A DNA stretch of 64,000 nt from Exiguobacterium mexicanum. Its GTDB lineage: Bacteria > Bacillota > Bacilli > Exiguobacteriales > Exiguobacteriaceae. Made by a program: the position numbers and the translations under genes. Of the stretch, positions 17,708 through 25,480 are shown piece by piece. The stretch spans positions 1,312,501 to 1,376,500 of the forward strand of contig NZ_CP040676.1 of assembly GCF_005960665.1 (NCBI RefSeq). Reading direction: 5' to 3'. Under the pieces are notes generated by a model. It did no database searches and was not told where the DNA came from. It saw only the letters and a program-made list of their open reading frames with translations. Each line of letters opens with the position of its first letter. Positions within the stretch are counted from its first letter, which is position 1.

Positions 17708-18415
17708 TTAAAACCCTGTAAATCCACCCGTAAATTGCGATAAAAAAGCGATGATTTCTGTCAGCATGTCAAAGTAAAGTAAAACGCCCATCAGAATCAT
17801 TAATGCTCCTCCTATTGACATGAAAAGAGCGCTCTTCTTCTTCAAGAAAGTCATTTTCTCAATAAAAAACGACATCAAGAGAAAAGGAATGGAAAATCCC
17901 AGAACGTAAAACAGCATATAGAGTAAGCCACTGTCCGGATCCGCTACTCCGAGTGCAATAACTCCTGCAAGTATGGGACCGGTACACGGGGTCCATCCAG
18001 CTGCAAAGCCAATGCCGATCAGAACAGAACCCGCGTATCCGGAGGGCCTTTTCTGGAACTGTAATTTCTTATCCGACAGCAGGAAGTCGAATTTCAGAAT
18101 ACCGGTTAGGACCAAGCCAAAAAACACCATCAAAATAGCGCCCAATTGACGTAGAAGAACTTGATATTCCAAGAAGAAGTTTCCGATAAGCGAAGTCGAC
18201 AAGCCCAACGCTAAAAAAATGATGGAGAAACCTATCAAAAATAGAACCGTATGAATCAAAGCCGTGCTCCTCATCATTCCCTTGCCCGTCTTTAACTCAT
18301 TGACTGAAACTCCAGTAAGGTAGGATAAAAAAGCCGGATACAAAGGAAGGGAGCATGGAGAGATAAATGATAAAAGCCCTGCGCCAAACGCAAGATACAA
18401 ACTAATTTCCGCCAC
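17708..18415 (-). CDS. ccdA: CcdA-type membrane thiol-disulfide transporter
   Basis: It transfers reducing power across the membrane to ResA-like thioredoxins. The 235 residues have six membrane segments. The paired reactive cysteines of the DsbD/CcdA family are present in FISPCSLPLYPAFLSYL and GWTPCTGPILAG. The GTG at 18415 is chosen because AGGAGG lies 7 bases upstream; the frame's first start 45 bases earlier has none. It is co-directional with the downstream ResA remnant, 38 bases away, as in ccdA-resA operons. Its AT-rich composition matches the rest of the island rather than the host. Confidence 0.9.
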   Translation of the reverse strand: MAEISLYLAFGAGLLSFISPCSLPLYPAFLSYLTGVSVNELKTGKGMMRSTALIHTVLFLIGFSIIFLALGLSTSLIGNFFLEYQVLLRQLGAILMVFFGLVLTGILKFDFLLSDKKLQFQKRPSGYAGSVLIGIGFAAGWTPCTGPILAGVIALGVADPDSGLLYMLFYVLGFSIPFLLMSFFIEKMTFLKKKSALFMSIGGALMILMGVLLYFDMLTEIIAFLSQFTGGFTGF

Positions 18416-18642
18416 TTGTACACCTCCTATTACAGTAAGTTGAATCCTCTTCTTTATCATTTTTGTATCCCTTAAGGAATCAAATGAAATTTTCTATATA
18501 AGACTCGGGGAATTTCAAGGTATGTAAAATTAAATACAGCCCCTCTCTTAACTTCTACTTCCCCGTGCTTGCTTAACCGTTCCAGAAGACGTCAACCAAT
18601 CCAGTTTACCGATTAATTCTTGATTTTCTGTGCAGTTTCTTC

Positions 18643-19071
18643 TATTCCGGTTCAGGTGAAGTCCCGGATGATTTGCAGGAAGCCGAAAATCCAACCTTTG
18701 AAGTTGGAAGCCAGGCGATTATTGAAACCGATCATATGGAAGGCATGAAAGGTGCTGAAGCCACAATTGTCGGGGCTTATGATACAACCGCCTATGCAGT
18801 GACCTATACGGCGACGGACGGAGGCGAGCCGGTTGAAAATCACAAATGGGTGATTCACGCAGAATTGGAAAATCCAGGTGATGAACCATTGGAAACGGGC
18901 GATGAAGCGGCCATTGCCGCTGACCATATGGAGGGAATGGACGGCGCAACGGCTACGGTTGATTCTACCGAAGAAACGACCGTCTATATGGTTGATTTCG
19001 TCCCGACCACCGGAGGCGAGGAAGTCACCAATCATAAATGGGTGACTGAAAGCGAACTGTCACCCGAATAA
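18643..19071 (+). pseudogene. ydhK: DUF1541 (YdhK-like) protein lacking its signal peptide
   Basis: Two tandem DUF1541 repeats are intact: ADHMEGMKGAEATIVGAYDTTAYAVTYTATDGGEPVENHKWVI (shown only in part by key residues, about 18715-18860) and a second copy ending NHKWVTESELS. Family members start with a lipoprotein signal and a Met/His-rich linker. Here the frame upstream (YSGSGEVPDDLQEAENP) runs into unrelated sequence without signal peptide, lipobox or ribosome site, so the 5' third is missing. DUF1541 proteins often sit in copper/metal resistance clusters. A strong terminator follows. Confidence 0.7.
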
Positions 19072-19078
19072 AAGCGCC

Positions 19079-19116
19079 AAAACCCGGGATCTTGTCAACA
19101 AGATCCCGGGTTTTTA
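19079..19116 (+). terminator. Intrinsic terminator after the DUF1541 gene
   Basis: A 16-bp stem (AAACCCGGGATCTTGT and complement) with a two-base loop, followed by TTTTT. Confidence 0.88.
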
Positions 19117-19270
19117 TCTGTAATGGTTCATAAAGGATTCGATTTCGTTTGTATTACAAAAACATTAAGTTTTAGTAGTTAGGCTTCCCGTATAAATTCT
19201 GCACATTTTTTCAACATTTTTATAATAGAATAAATCAAATTTAAATAGTTTTAGAGAGGTCACCAAATCT

Positions 19271-20722
19271 ATGAAAACAAATCAGCTTTTGAACGAATCC
19301 GGTCTGATCTCCCGATTAGATTCCAGAATATTAGAATTAGACATCAAGGGGATTGCCGATAACTCAAGCGATGTGGCAAAAGGTTTTGTGTTTGTTGCTA
19401 TTAAAGGATTTGAAATTGATGGTCACGGGTTTATTGACCAGGCAATTGAAAAAGGGGCAGCCCTTGTCATCGGAGAACAAGGAATTACCCGGTTAGGTGT
19501 CCCTTATTTACAGGTGGAAAATAGCCGGAAAGCGCTTGGCATCCTGGCCAGGAATTTTTATGGCCGTCCATCTGACCAGAAAATAATGATTGGAATTACG
19601 GGCACCAACGGAAAAACGACGACGAGCTATATGCTCCAGCACTTTCTGGAAAGCAACGGTATGAGTTGTTCTGTCATCGGTACCAACCAAAATATTATCA
19701 ATGGCGAAAAAATGAAAAGCTCGAACACCACACCAAATTCACTCGCTCTCCATAAACTGTTGACCCTCAGTCAGGATGAGGTCGTCATTATGGAAGTTTC
19801 TTCTCATGGACTGGCCCAGTATCGGTTAGAAGGCATTGAATTTGATTACGGCTTGTTCCTCAATCTTCACCATGAACACCTGGATTATCACAGTTCCATG
19901 GAAGAATATTTTCAGGCGAAGCTTACAATGTTCAATCAGATGAAAGAACATGGGATTGCTGTAGTGAATACAGATAATGAGTGGGGACGAAAGCTCTGTG
20001 GAATCCTGCAAACAAAGGGAAAACCGATTTATGCAATTGGCACATCCACTGAATGCAACCTGCGTGTTGCAAAATTTCATTCACTGTCCTCCACTATGCG
20101 GGTGATTGAAAGTAACGAAACGTATCAAATGGTCGCTGCCATGACCGGAATGCACAATATGTATAACACCTTAATGGCCTACGGAACATCATTGTTGCTG
20201 GGTATCCCCAAAGAAAAGCTCTTAAACTCCATTCACCATTTCAAGGGAGTCGATGGACGCTTTGAGGTCACGAAACTGGCCAAGGGCTCGATCGTTATTG
20301 TGGATTATGCCCATACTCCGGATGCCATCTCTTACTGCCTGGAAACTGCAAAATCACAAGGGGCCCAACGAATAACCCATATTTTCGGCTTTCGTGGAAA
20401 TCGAGATGCCAGCAAGAGAAAGCACATGCTATCCATATCTGCTGAAATGAGTGACCGCTACATTTTAACGTTGGACGACCTGAACAATGTTTCTCCAGGA
20501 GATATGCTGGAAGTTTTAAACCAACTAAATGAAACATACGGCAACTCAAAAGGCAGCATCGTTCCAGACCGTACACTCGCCATTCAGCAAGCAATCCATG
20601 AAAGCAAGGAAGGCGACTGGATTGTGATTACCGGTAAAGGACACGAGAAATACCAGCAAACCTTTCATTTACCGACTGATTCGGACCGGGAAACCGTCAA
20701 TTATATAATAAAGCAGAACTAA
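19271..20722 (+). CDS. murE: MurE-like UDP-N-acetylmuramyl-tripeptide synthetase (accessory copy)
   Basis: A Mur ligase that adds residue 3 of the peptidoglycan stem peptide in an ATP-dependent cytoplasmic step. The 483 residues have all three domains: N-terminal UDP-binding (DNSSDVAKGFVFVAIKGFEIDGHGFI), central ATPase with P-loop GITGTNGKTTT (108-118), SSNTTPN, MEVSSHGL and the Lys in FQAKLTMF, and C-terminal VDGRFEV, VDYAHTPDA and ITGKGHEKYQ. The specificity motif, DNPR in meso-DAP enzymes, reads DDLN (402-405), so DAP is unlikely. It is not in a dcw cluster but in an IS-bounded AT-rich island, followed 25 bases later by a DD-carboxypeptidase. Confidence 0.9.
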   Translation: MKTNQLLNESGLISRLDSRILELDIKGIADNSSDVAKGFVFVAIKGFEIDGHGFIDQAIEKGAALVIGEQGITRLGVPYLQVENSRKALGILARNFYGRPSDQKIMIGITGTNGKTTTSYMLQHFLESNGMSCSVIGTNQNIINGEKMKSSNTTPNSLALHKLLTLSQDEVVIMEVSSHGLAQYRLEGIEFDYGLFLNLHHEHLDYHSSMEEYFQAKLTMFNQMKEHGIAVVNTDNEWGRKLCGILQTKGKPIYAIGTSTECNLRVAKFHSLSSTMRVIESNETYQMVAAMTGMHNMYNTLMAYGTSLLLGIPKEKLLNSIHHFKGVDGRFEVTKLAKGSIVIVDYAHTPDAISYCLETAKSQGAQRITHIFGFRGNRDASKRKHMLSISAEMSDRYILTLDDLNNVSPGDMLEVLNQLNETYGNSKGSIVPDRTLAIQQAIHESKEGDWIVITGKGHEKYQQTFHLPTDSDRETVNYIIKQN

Positions 20723-20747
20723 AATAATCACTCAGGAGGGAGTAGTT

Positions 20748-21908
20748 ATGAAAAAACTAAGTGTTGTTTCAACCATTTTAATCATGATCAACACTTTAAT
20801 CGTTTCGTCCGTTTTCAGTAAAACTGATGACCCTTCCCTGCCAAACGTATCCAGTGAAGCAGCTATTGTCATGGAAGCAACGACTGGAGAAATCCTCTAT
20901 GAAAAAAATGCACAGTCGCAGATGTATCCTGCCAGCCTAACAAAAATTGCCACAGCCATTTATGCAATTGAAAACAGAAAATTAAATGATATTGTAACCA
21001 TCAGTAAAAAAGCACGCAATACGGAAGGCACCCGTGTTTATTTGGAAGAGGGAGAACAAGTGACTTTAGAAAAACTGTTGCTGGGCCTCTTAGTCAACTC
21101 TGGAAATGATGCCGGCGTCGCCATTGCTGAACACATCAGCGGCAGCGTTGAGTTATTTTCTGCTGATATGAATTTATATTTAGAAGATGTAATTGGCCTG
21201 CGGAATACGAACTTCGAAAATCCCCACGGTCTTTTTGATCCCGAGCATGTTACGACAGCCGAAGATTTAGCGAAGTTAACCCGATATGCGATGAAGAACG
21301 ATGAATTCATGAAAATATTTGGAACAAAAGAACTGCCCTGGAACGGTGAATCCTGGGATACCACGCTTTATACCCACCACAAACTATTAAGGGAAAAACC
21401 TTATGAAGGCGTTACGGGTGGTAAAACCGGGTTTGTGCCAGAAGCAGGCGTCACGCTGGCCACGACAGCCAAAAGAGAAAACCTGAATTTAATTGTCGTC
21501 ACCTTAAAAAGCGACACAGAGGCAGAAGCTTATGCTGACACTATTCAACTTTTGGATTTTGGATTTGAAAATTTTAAAACAGTGAGCATTCCGAAAGAAA
21601 GCAGCTTTTTTGCCGGTGATGTGGAATACATTACGCCAGGCGATTTCTTTTATACACACCAAACAGATGAGCAAGTGACAATCGCTGTAAAAGAAGATGG
21701 ACTATTAAGGATTACTGATCAGGATGGCACTCTTTTGTCTTCTTATCAGTTTCCCGTTGTCAGTGCTTCTGAGACAAACCTTCCTTCTAATTCTGAAGAC
21801 GTTCGCACATTTTTCCCACCTGGGATTTTAAGTTCAATCTATTTGTTCCTCCTCGTCGTTGGCTTTTCAGGATTAGTGTATTACCGAATTCGAAAAAAGC
21901 GGATATAG
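20748..21908 (+). CDS. D-alanyl-D-alanine carboxypeptidase (peptidase S11 / low-mass PBP)
   Basis: An extracellular membrane-bound enzyme removing the terminal D-Ala from peptidoglycan stem peptides. The 386 residues have a signal peptide (1-24) and all penicillin-binding motifs: Ser63-Leu-Thr-Lys66 (SxxK), Ser118-Gly-Asn120 (SxN) and Lys226-Thr-Gly228. A C-terminal beta domain follows, then a transmembrane anchor (ILSSIYLFLLVVGFSGLVYY) with basic tail RIRKKRI. A transmembrane helix instead of the usual amphipathic helix is less common. A GGAGG site precedes the ATG. It sits directly behind the MurE-like gene in one operon. Confidence 0.93.
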   Translation: MKKLSVVSTILIMINTLIVSSVFSKTDDPSLPNVSSEAAIVMEATTGEILYEKNAQSQMYPASLTKIATAIYAIENRKLNDIVTISKKARNTEGTRVYLEEGEQVTLEKLLLGLLVNSGNDAGVAIAEHISGSVELFSADMNLYLEDVIGLRNTNFENPHGLFDPEHVTTAEDLAKLTRYAMKNDEFMKIFGTKELPWNGESWDTTLYTHHKLLREKPYEGVTGGKTGFVPEAGVTLATTAKRENLNLIVVTLKSDTEAEAYADTIQLLDFGFENFKTVSIPKESSFFAGDVEYITPGDFFYTHQTDEQVTIAVKEDGLLRITDQDGTLLSSYQFPVVSASETNLPSNSEDVRTFFPPGILSSIYLFLLVVGFSGLVYYRIRKKRI

Positions 21909-21994
21909 AACGCACTTCTCTATCTTAAAATTTCATTCAACTGAACTTTTATATACCATCAATTTTTTAAACAGCGCAGGAGGCGGATTATACC

Positions 21995-22531
21995 ATAAAC
22001 ACTCAGTTCCCCGTTTTAGAATTTCTGCTGCTTCTCATTTTCAACATAAGTATGGGTGCAGTTGGCTTTTTCCCAAGCTTTTTGCTCACGTCTCTCAATA
22101 TCAGTTCTTTAGGGTTAACCATTGGCGTCATCCTTTCTTTGTCGGGGGAGATTTTTGGCGCTATCGTCGGATTTTACCTATATCGATATGGGTTTTCAAA
22201 AGTTAATCCAAAGTGGTTAAAGCGGCCGTTCTGGAGGTACATCCAGAGTTCTTCAATAAGCCGCGTCTTCTGGGCAATCATCTTGCTGCGCTTAATTCCT
22301 TTTGTCCCATCAGGTCTGGTAACAGCAGGGGCGGCCTTGACGCCCATTCCAGGTGGCTTATTCATTATTGCCAGCACCATCGGTAAAATTCCGGCCGTTT
22401 CTCTTGAAGTGGCTGTTGTTTATGGCCTTGTAGAATCCATACATCCCGGTTATCAGTACGGCTTATTTATTTTGATCTTTCTATCGTTTCTAGTGATCTG
22501 GGCAAAGAACAAAAGAAAAAATTCTTTGTAA
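21995..22531 (+). CDS. VTT/DedA-like (TVP38/TMEM64-type) membrane protein with possible ATA start
   Basis: An integral membrane protein of the VTT (SNARE-associated Golgi) superfamily; some members move lipids such as undecaprenyl phosphate. Signatures: GAVGFFPSFLLTSLNISSLG, a central GEIFGAIVGFYLYRYG and LLRLIPFVPSGLVTAGAALTPIPGGLFIIASTIGKIPA. The first ATG (22052) would cut the first membrane segment and has no ribosome site. An AGGAGG lies 11 bases before ATA at 21995, which starts INTQFPVLEFLLLLIFNISMG, so the native start is probably ATA (or a mutated ATG). Third gene after MurE and the carboxypeptidase, so wall/lipid-carrier function is plausible. Confidence 0.75.
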   Translation: MNTQFPVLEFLLLLIFNISMGAVGFFPSFLLTSLNISSLGLTIGVILSLSGEIFGAIVGFYLYRYGFSKVNPKWLKRPFWRYIQSSSISRVFWAIILLRLIPFVPSGLVTAGAALTPIPGGLFIIASTIGKIPAVSLEVAVVYGLVESIHPGYQYGLFILIFLSFLVIWAKNKRKNSL

Positions 22532-22585
22532 TTTTACCCCCTGTTTGAGAAAACTTCGATAAATTCATCCTCTTTTTCTTGCTCA

Positions 22586-23764
22586 TCACCATAACTCGTG
22601 GTTGCTATTTTGACGACCGATCTCGAGGCGCAATCTTAAAAAGAATCGCTCGAGGTTTCGATAGCCATAGCCACGGCGTTTGATGAGCTTGATCTTGTTG
22701 TTCGTCCCTTCCATCTTCCCGTTCGACAGCCTTGACACGATTGTCTGGCGCATCGCTTGCTCCCGGACCCGGATTGCTTTCGCGATCTTCGCCAGGGGCC
22801 CGCACGGATGGAACTGATAACGGTCCAACCAGTCTGTGAGCCGCCGTTGCGACTGTATCTCGCACGTCGCCTTCAGCACATACCGGATATGCTGGAGCCC
22901 TTGATAGAGGTTCCGAATGAATGGATCTTCCTGCATACAGGAACGGGCGACCTCCCGGTCTTCCCCAGTCAGCGTTTCCGGGCGACGCGCGAGCGAACGA
23001 TCGATCACGCGAACGTGGTGATGGCGTCTTGCCTCGTTCAAAAAACGACGCCGTCGGCGAAGGGCGTCCGTGAAGAACTGGATGAGATGGAAACGATCCA
23101 GCACATGTTTCGCATCCGGGAAGACATGTTCGACGGCCTTCGCCATCGCCGGTGCAAAGTCACTGACGACAGAACGGACATCCCCGGATACGCCTTCAAG
23201 TGCTGCCGAGATGGCTGCCACGTCCCGGCCCGGGACAATGGACAGAAGCTGGCCACTCTTGGCATCGAGGACAATCGTCGCATAGTGGTGCCCCTTTCTC
23301 GTGGCGAACTCGTCGACCAGGACATGCGTTGCACGCTCCATCGTCTCCACCGAAGCGTACTGATAGAACCAGCGCTCCACCGTCGTATAAGGGAGACTGT
23401 ACTCGCGTGCGACATCTGAGATTGTCCGTCCGTGGCAACGTTCTGCGATGCCTTTCCGGAACACCTCGGTGGAGGTGCGGACGAGCCCGAGACCGTAGTC
23501 ATACACGAACGTCAAATCACAAGAGATGCATCTTTGACGTGGGACATCCAGCTCGATCCAGAGTACACCGACGTTCCACGCATGACCGTGTCGGAAGCGA
23601 CGTCGCCTTTTCGAATGCAGGACTGTCTTTCTCTGGCAAAGCGGGCAAGGGATGTCATGTCGATCCGGGATGACCGGGAAAACGTTTGGTTCTTCGTCTG
23701 AAGACATCTGAATCTGAAAAAGGTCTGGAAGTGGAAGAAGTAATTTGATAAACTGTTGGGACAA
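22586..23764 (-). CDS. ISL3-family transposase
   Basis: About 392 residues. It has an N-terminal zinc ribbon (PCPLCQRK ... QRCISCDLTF), an HTH (RTISDVAREYSLPYTTVERWFYQY) and a DDE core with HVLVDEFATRKGHHYATIVLDAKSG, VVSDFAPAMAKAVEHVFPDAKHVLDRFHLIQ and a C-terminal NGKMEGTNNKIKLIKRRGYGYRNLERFFLRL. Start: TTG at 23764 lies 8 bases after GGAG and begins SQQFIKLLLPLPDLF, the usual family start; the frame opens 36 bases earlier. Both the GGAG and the TTG are inside one arm of a long hairpin (separate entry). Its GC-rich codon use contrasts with the AT-rich island on its left. Confidence 0.92.
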   Translation of the reverse strand: MSQQFIKLLLPLPDLFQIQMSSDEEPNVFPVIPDRHDIPCPLCQRKTVLHSKRRRRFRHGHAWNVGVLWIELDVPRQRCISCDLTFVYDYGLGLVRTSTEVFRKGIAERCHGRTISDVAREYSLPYTTVERWFYQYASVETMERATHVLVDEFATRKGHHYATIVLDAKSGQLLSIVPGRDVAAISAALEGVSGDVRSVVSDFAPAMAKAVEHVFPDAKHVLDRFHLIQFFTDALRRRRRFLNEARRHHHVRVIDRSLARRPETLTGEDREVARSCMQEDPFIRNLYQGLQHIRYVLKATCEIQSQRRLTDWLDRYQFHPCGPLAKIAKAIRVREQAMRQTIVSRLSNGKMEGTNNKIKLIKRRGYGYRNLERFFLRLRLEIGRQNSNHELW

Positions 23765-23824
23765 AGCGAAAACTCCAATCGTGGTTTGTCTAAGCAACAA
23801 TTACGATACCGGGGTTTTCGCTTT
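23763..23824 (-). promoter_or_regulatory. Hairpin sequestering the transposase ribosome site and start codon
   Basis: Arms 23763-23776 and 23811-23824 match in 13 of 14 bases (AAAGCGAAAACTCC against a complement of AAAGCGAAAACCCC). Inner pairs ATCGT/ACGAT and TTGT/ACAA extend the stem. In minus-strand RNA the GGAG and the TTG start fall in the 3' arm, so a transcript reading in from outside would hide the start. On the plus strand the same structure ends in seven T and could terminate transcription. Confidence 0.6.
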
Positions 23825-23937
23825 TTTTCTATGTTCAATTCAAAATCTGATGGATTTTATGCGTCAACCACACCTTATGGTGATGAGCCTTTTTGTGACA
23901 TACTGTTCAAAATCTACTTTGAACGGGGACGATTGCG

Positions 23938-25161
23938 ATGAATACTTGGAAACACACTTTACTCTTACTAACTGGCGTCGGCATCTCGAACCTCGGCGCC
24001 TGGGTGTATTTCATCGCCCTCAACTTGATTGTTCTCGAGATGACGCAATCGCCGTTCGCCGTCTCGGTCCTCTACATTCTGGTCCCGCTCGCGGCACTAT
24101 GCGCGAACGTTTGGTCAGGCTCGGTCATCGACCGTACCGATACACGCCGCTTGATGATGTGGCTTGATGCGCTCCGCGCCGTCGTCGTCTTCAGTCTCGC
24201 TTTCATCGACTCACTCGCGCTCATCTACTTGCTCGTGTTTCTATTGAACATCGCGAGTTCCGTCTTCGAATCGGCCTCCCTCGTCTACATGACCAAGCTC
24301 GTCCCAAGCGGTGACCGTCAACGGTTCAACGCCATGAAAAATTTCGTCCAATCGGCCGGATTCATCTTAGGCCCGGCCATCGCGGGATTGTTGTTCATGA
24401 TCGGTACACCCGCTCTCGCGATACAATTGAACGCGCTGGCGTTGCTCGTGTCTGTCGGAATCCTCTCCCTACTACCGAAGTTGTTCACGGCCCGCGACGA
24501 AGTCGAAGTGTTCAACCTGCGCATGATTCTCGATGATTGGAAAACGGTCGTCCGATTCGCATCGACCATGCGTTACGTGACACTCGTCTATGGCCTATTC
24601 TGCGTCATGACGATTTTCATGTCGAGGCTCGACTCGCTCGAGGCGTCGTTCGCGACGCAAGTGCTCAACTTTTCTGAGAGTCGCTACGGTTTTCTCGTCA
24701 GTGTTGCCGGAGCCGGGATTATCGCTGGTTCCATCATCAACGCGACGTTCAGTGCCCGGCTGACGTTACCGTTCCTAATCAGTTTCGGTGCCATCCTAAC
24801 ACCTGTCGGCTATCTCGTCTTCGCCTTCTCCGAGTCATTCGTGGTCGCAGCGGTCGGATTCTTCCTGCTCACGTTCGCCTTGTCGTTCGCGAACACCGGC
24901 TTCTTGTCGTTCTATCAAAACAATGTCCCGACCGACCTGATGGGCCGCTTCTCCGGGGTGATCAACGTAGCGGAGTCCGTCTTGATTATCGGGTTGACGT
25001 TCGGCATCGGTCTCCTCGCTGAATATGTCGGGATTCGCTCGACGTATGTCGCCTTTTCACTCGCTTTCTTACTCGTCGGCTTGGTCACGGTTCGGGTCGT
25101 GCTAGAACGTTCGAAACGAGGACTGTATGAGGCGGTCGTCGTTGAAGAAAAGGTGTCATGA
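23938..25161 (+). CDS. MFS transporter (drug/macrolide-efflux-like)
   Basis: A 12-segment secondary transporter of 407 residues. It begins NTWKHTLLLLTGVGISNLGAWVYFIALNLIVLEMTQSPFAVSVLYILVPL and carries the MFS A-type loop GSVIDRTDTRRLMMWLDALRA between segments 2 and 3. The pattern resembles the MefA/EntS-like branch; the substrate cannot be named. The start is the ATG after GGGGACGATTGCG. It is the first native-composition gene to the right of the ISL3 element. A long palindrome follows. Confidence 0.85.
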   Translation: MNTWKHTLLLLTGVGISNLGAWVYFIALNLIVLEMTQSPFAVSVLYILVPLAALCANVWSGSVIDRTDTRRLMMWLDALRAVVVFSLAFIDSLALIYLLVFLLNIASSVFESASLVYMTKLVPSGDRQRFNAMKNFVQSAGFILGPAIAGLLFMIGTPALAIQLNALALLVSVGILSLLPKLFTARDEVEVFNLRMILDDWKTVVRFASTMRYVTLVYGLFCVMTIFMSRLDSLEASFATQVLNFSESRYGFLVSVAGAGIIAGSIINATFSARLTLPFLISFGAILTPVGYLVFAFSESFVVAAVGFFLLTFALSFANTGFLSFYQNNVPTDLMGRFSGVINVAESVLIIGLTFGIGLLAEYVGIRSTYVAFSLAFLLVGLVTVRVVLERSKRGLYEAVVVEEKVS

Positions 25162-25175
25162 AGCTTTAGGATATA

Positions 25176-25217
25176 ACAAGTAGCCAATCGTGAAGGCCTT
25201 CACGATTGGCTACTTGT
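25176..25217. terminator. 42-bp perfect palindrome between convergent genes
   Basis: Arms 25176-25196 and 25197-25217 are exact complements (ACAAGTAGCCAATCGTGAAGG and its reverse). No long T-run follows on either side, so it is a terminator without classic U-tract or a protein-binding palindrome. It lies between the MFS gene and a decayed minus-strand gene. Confidence 0.6.
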
Positions 25218-25230
25218 ATAATCAAAAAAC

Positions 25231-25380
25231 TTAATGAGTCTCGACACCTATTTGATAGATGACTTTCTAAACCATCTCATAAGTTTCGAGAATGAGCTCG
25301 ACCTCTTCCAACTACAAATGTTCTACATCCTCCAAAGTATCAAGTAAGATTCAGTCCATTTCAAAAATGTCACGGTCCAT
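25231..25380 (-). pseudogene. Decayed small gene with three in-frame stop codons
   Basis: From ATG 25380, preceded by AAAGGGGACCA, one frame of 50 codons reads MDRDIFEMD, stop, ILLDTLEDVEHL, stop, LEEVELILETYEMV, stop, KVIYQIGVETH, terminal TAA. The segments are acidic and amphipathic like a real small protein. The three stops (TGA, TAG, TAG) are each one change from a sense codon. The original protein is not recognised. Confidence 0.45.
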
Positions 25381-25417
25381 TGGTCCCCTTTCATTTACAA
25401 TTGGCCTATTAAAACCA

Positions 25418-25446
25418 TTGCTAATTAATTAGAAAACCTATATAAT
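25418..25446 (+). promoter_or_regulatory. Promoter of the UMP-kinase paralog
   Basis: -35 TTGCTA (25418-25423) and -10 TATAAT (25441-25446) with a 17-base spacer, 35 bases upstream of the TTG start. Confidence 0.7.
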
Positions 25447-25480
25447 TTTGGAGATTTGGAATCCGAAAGGGAGTGTAGCG

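Larger units (their letters stand above)
22540..23830 (-). mobile_element. ISL3-family insertion sequence (limits approximate)
   Basis: The segment holds a complete ISL3-type transposase gene. I could not identify convincing matching terminal repeats, so the limits are estimates from the gene and the composition change. It forms the right boundary of the AT-rich island that starts at the IS3 element. Confidence 0.6.

Noticed and set aside
15315-23830. Single composite transposon
   Set aside because: The two bracketing elements belong to different families (IS3 and ISL3) with unrelated ends, so they could not move the segment together.
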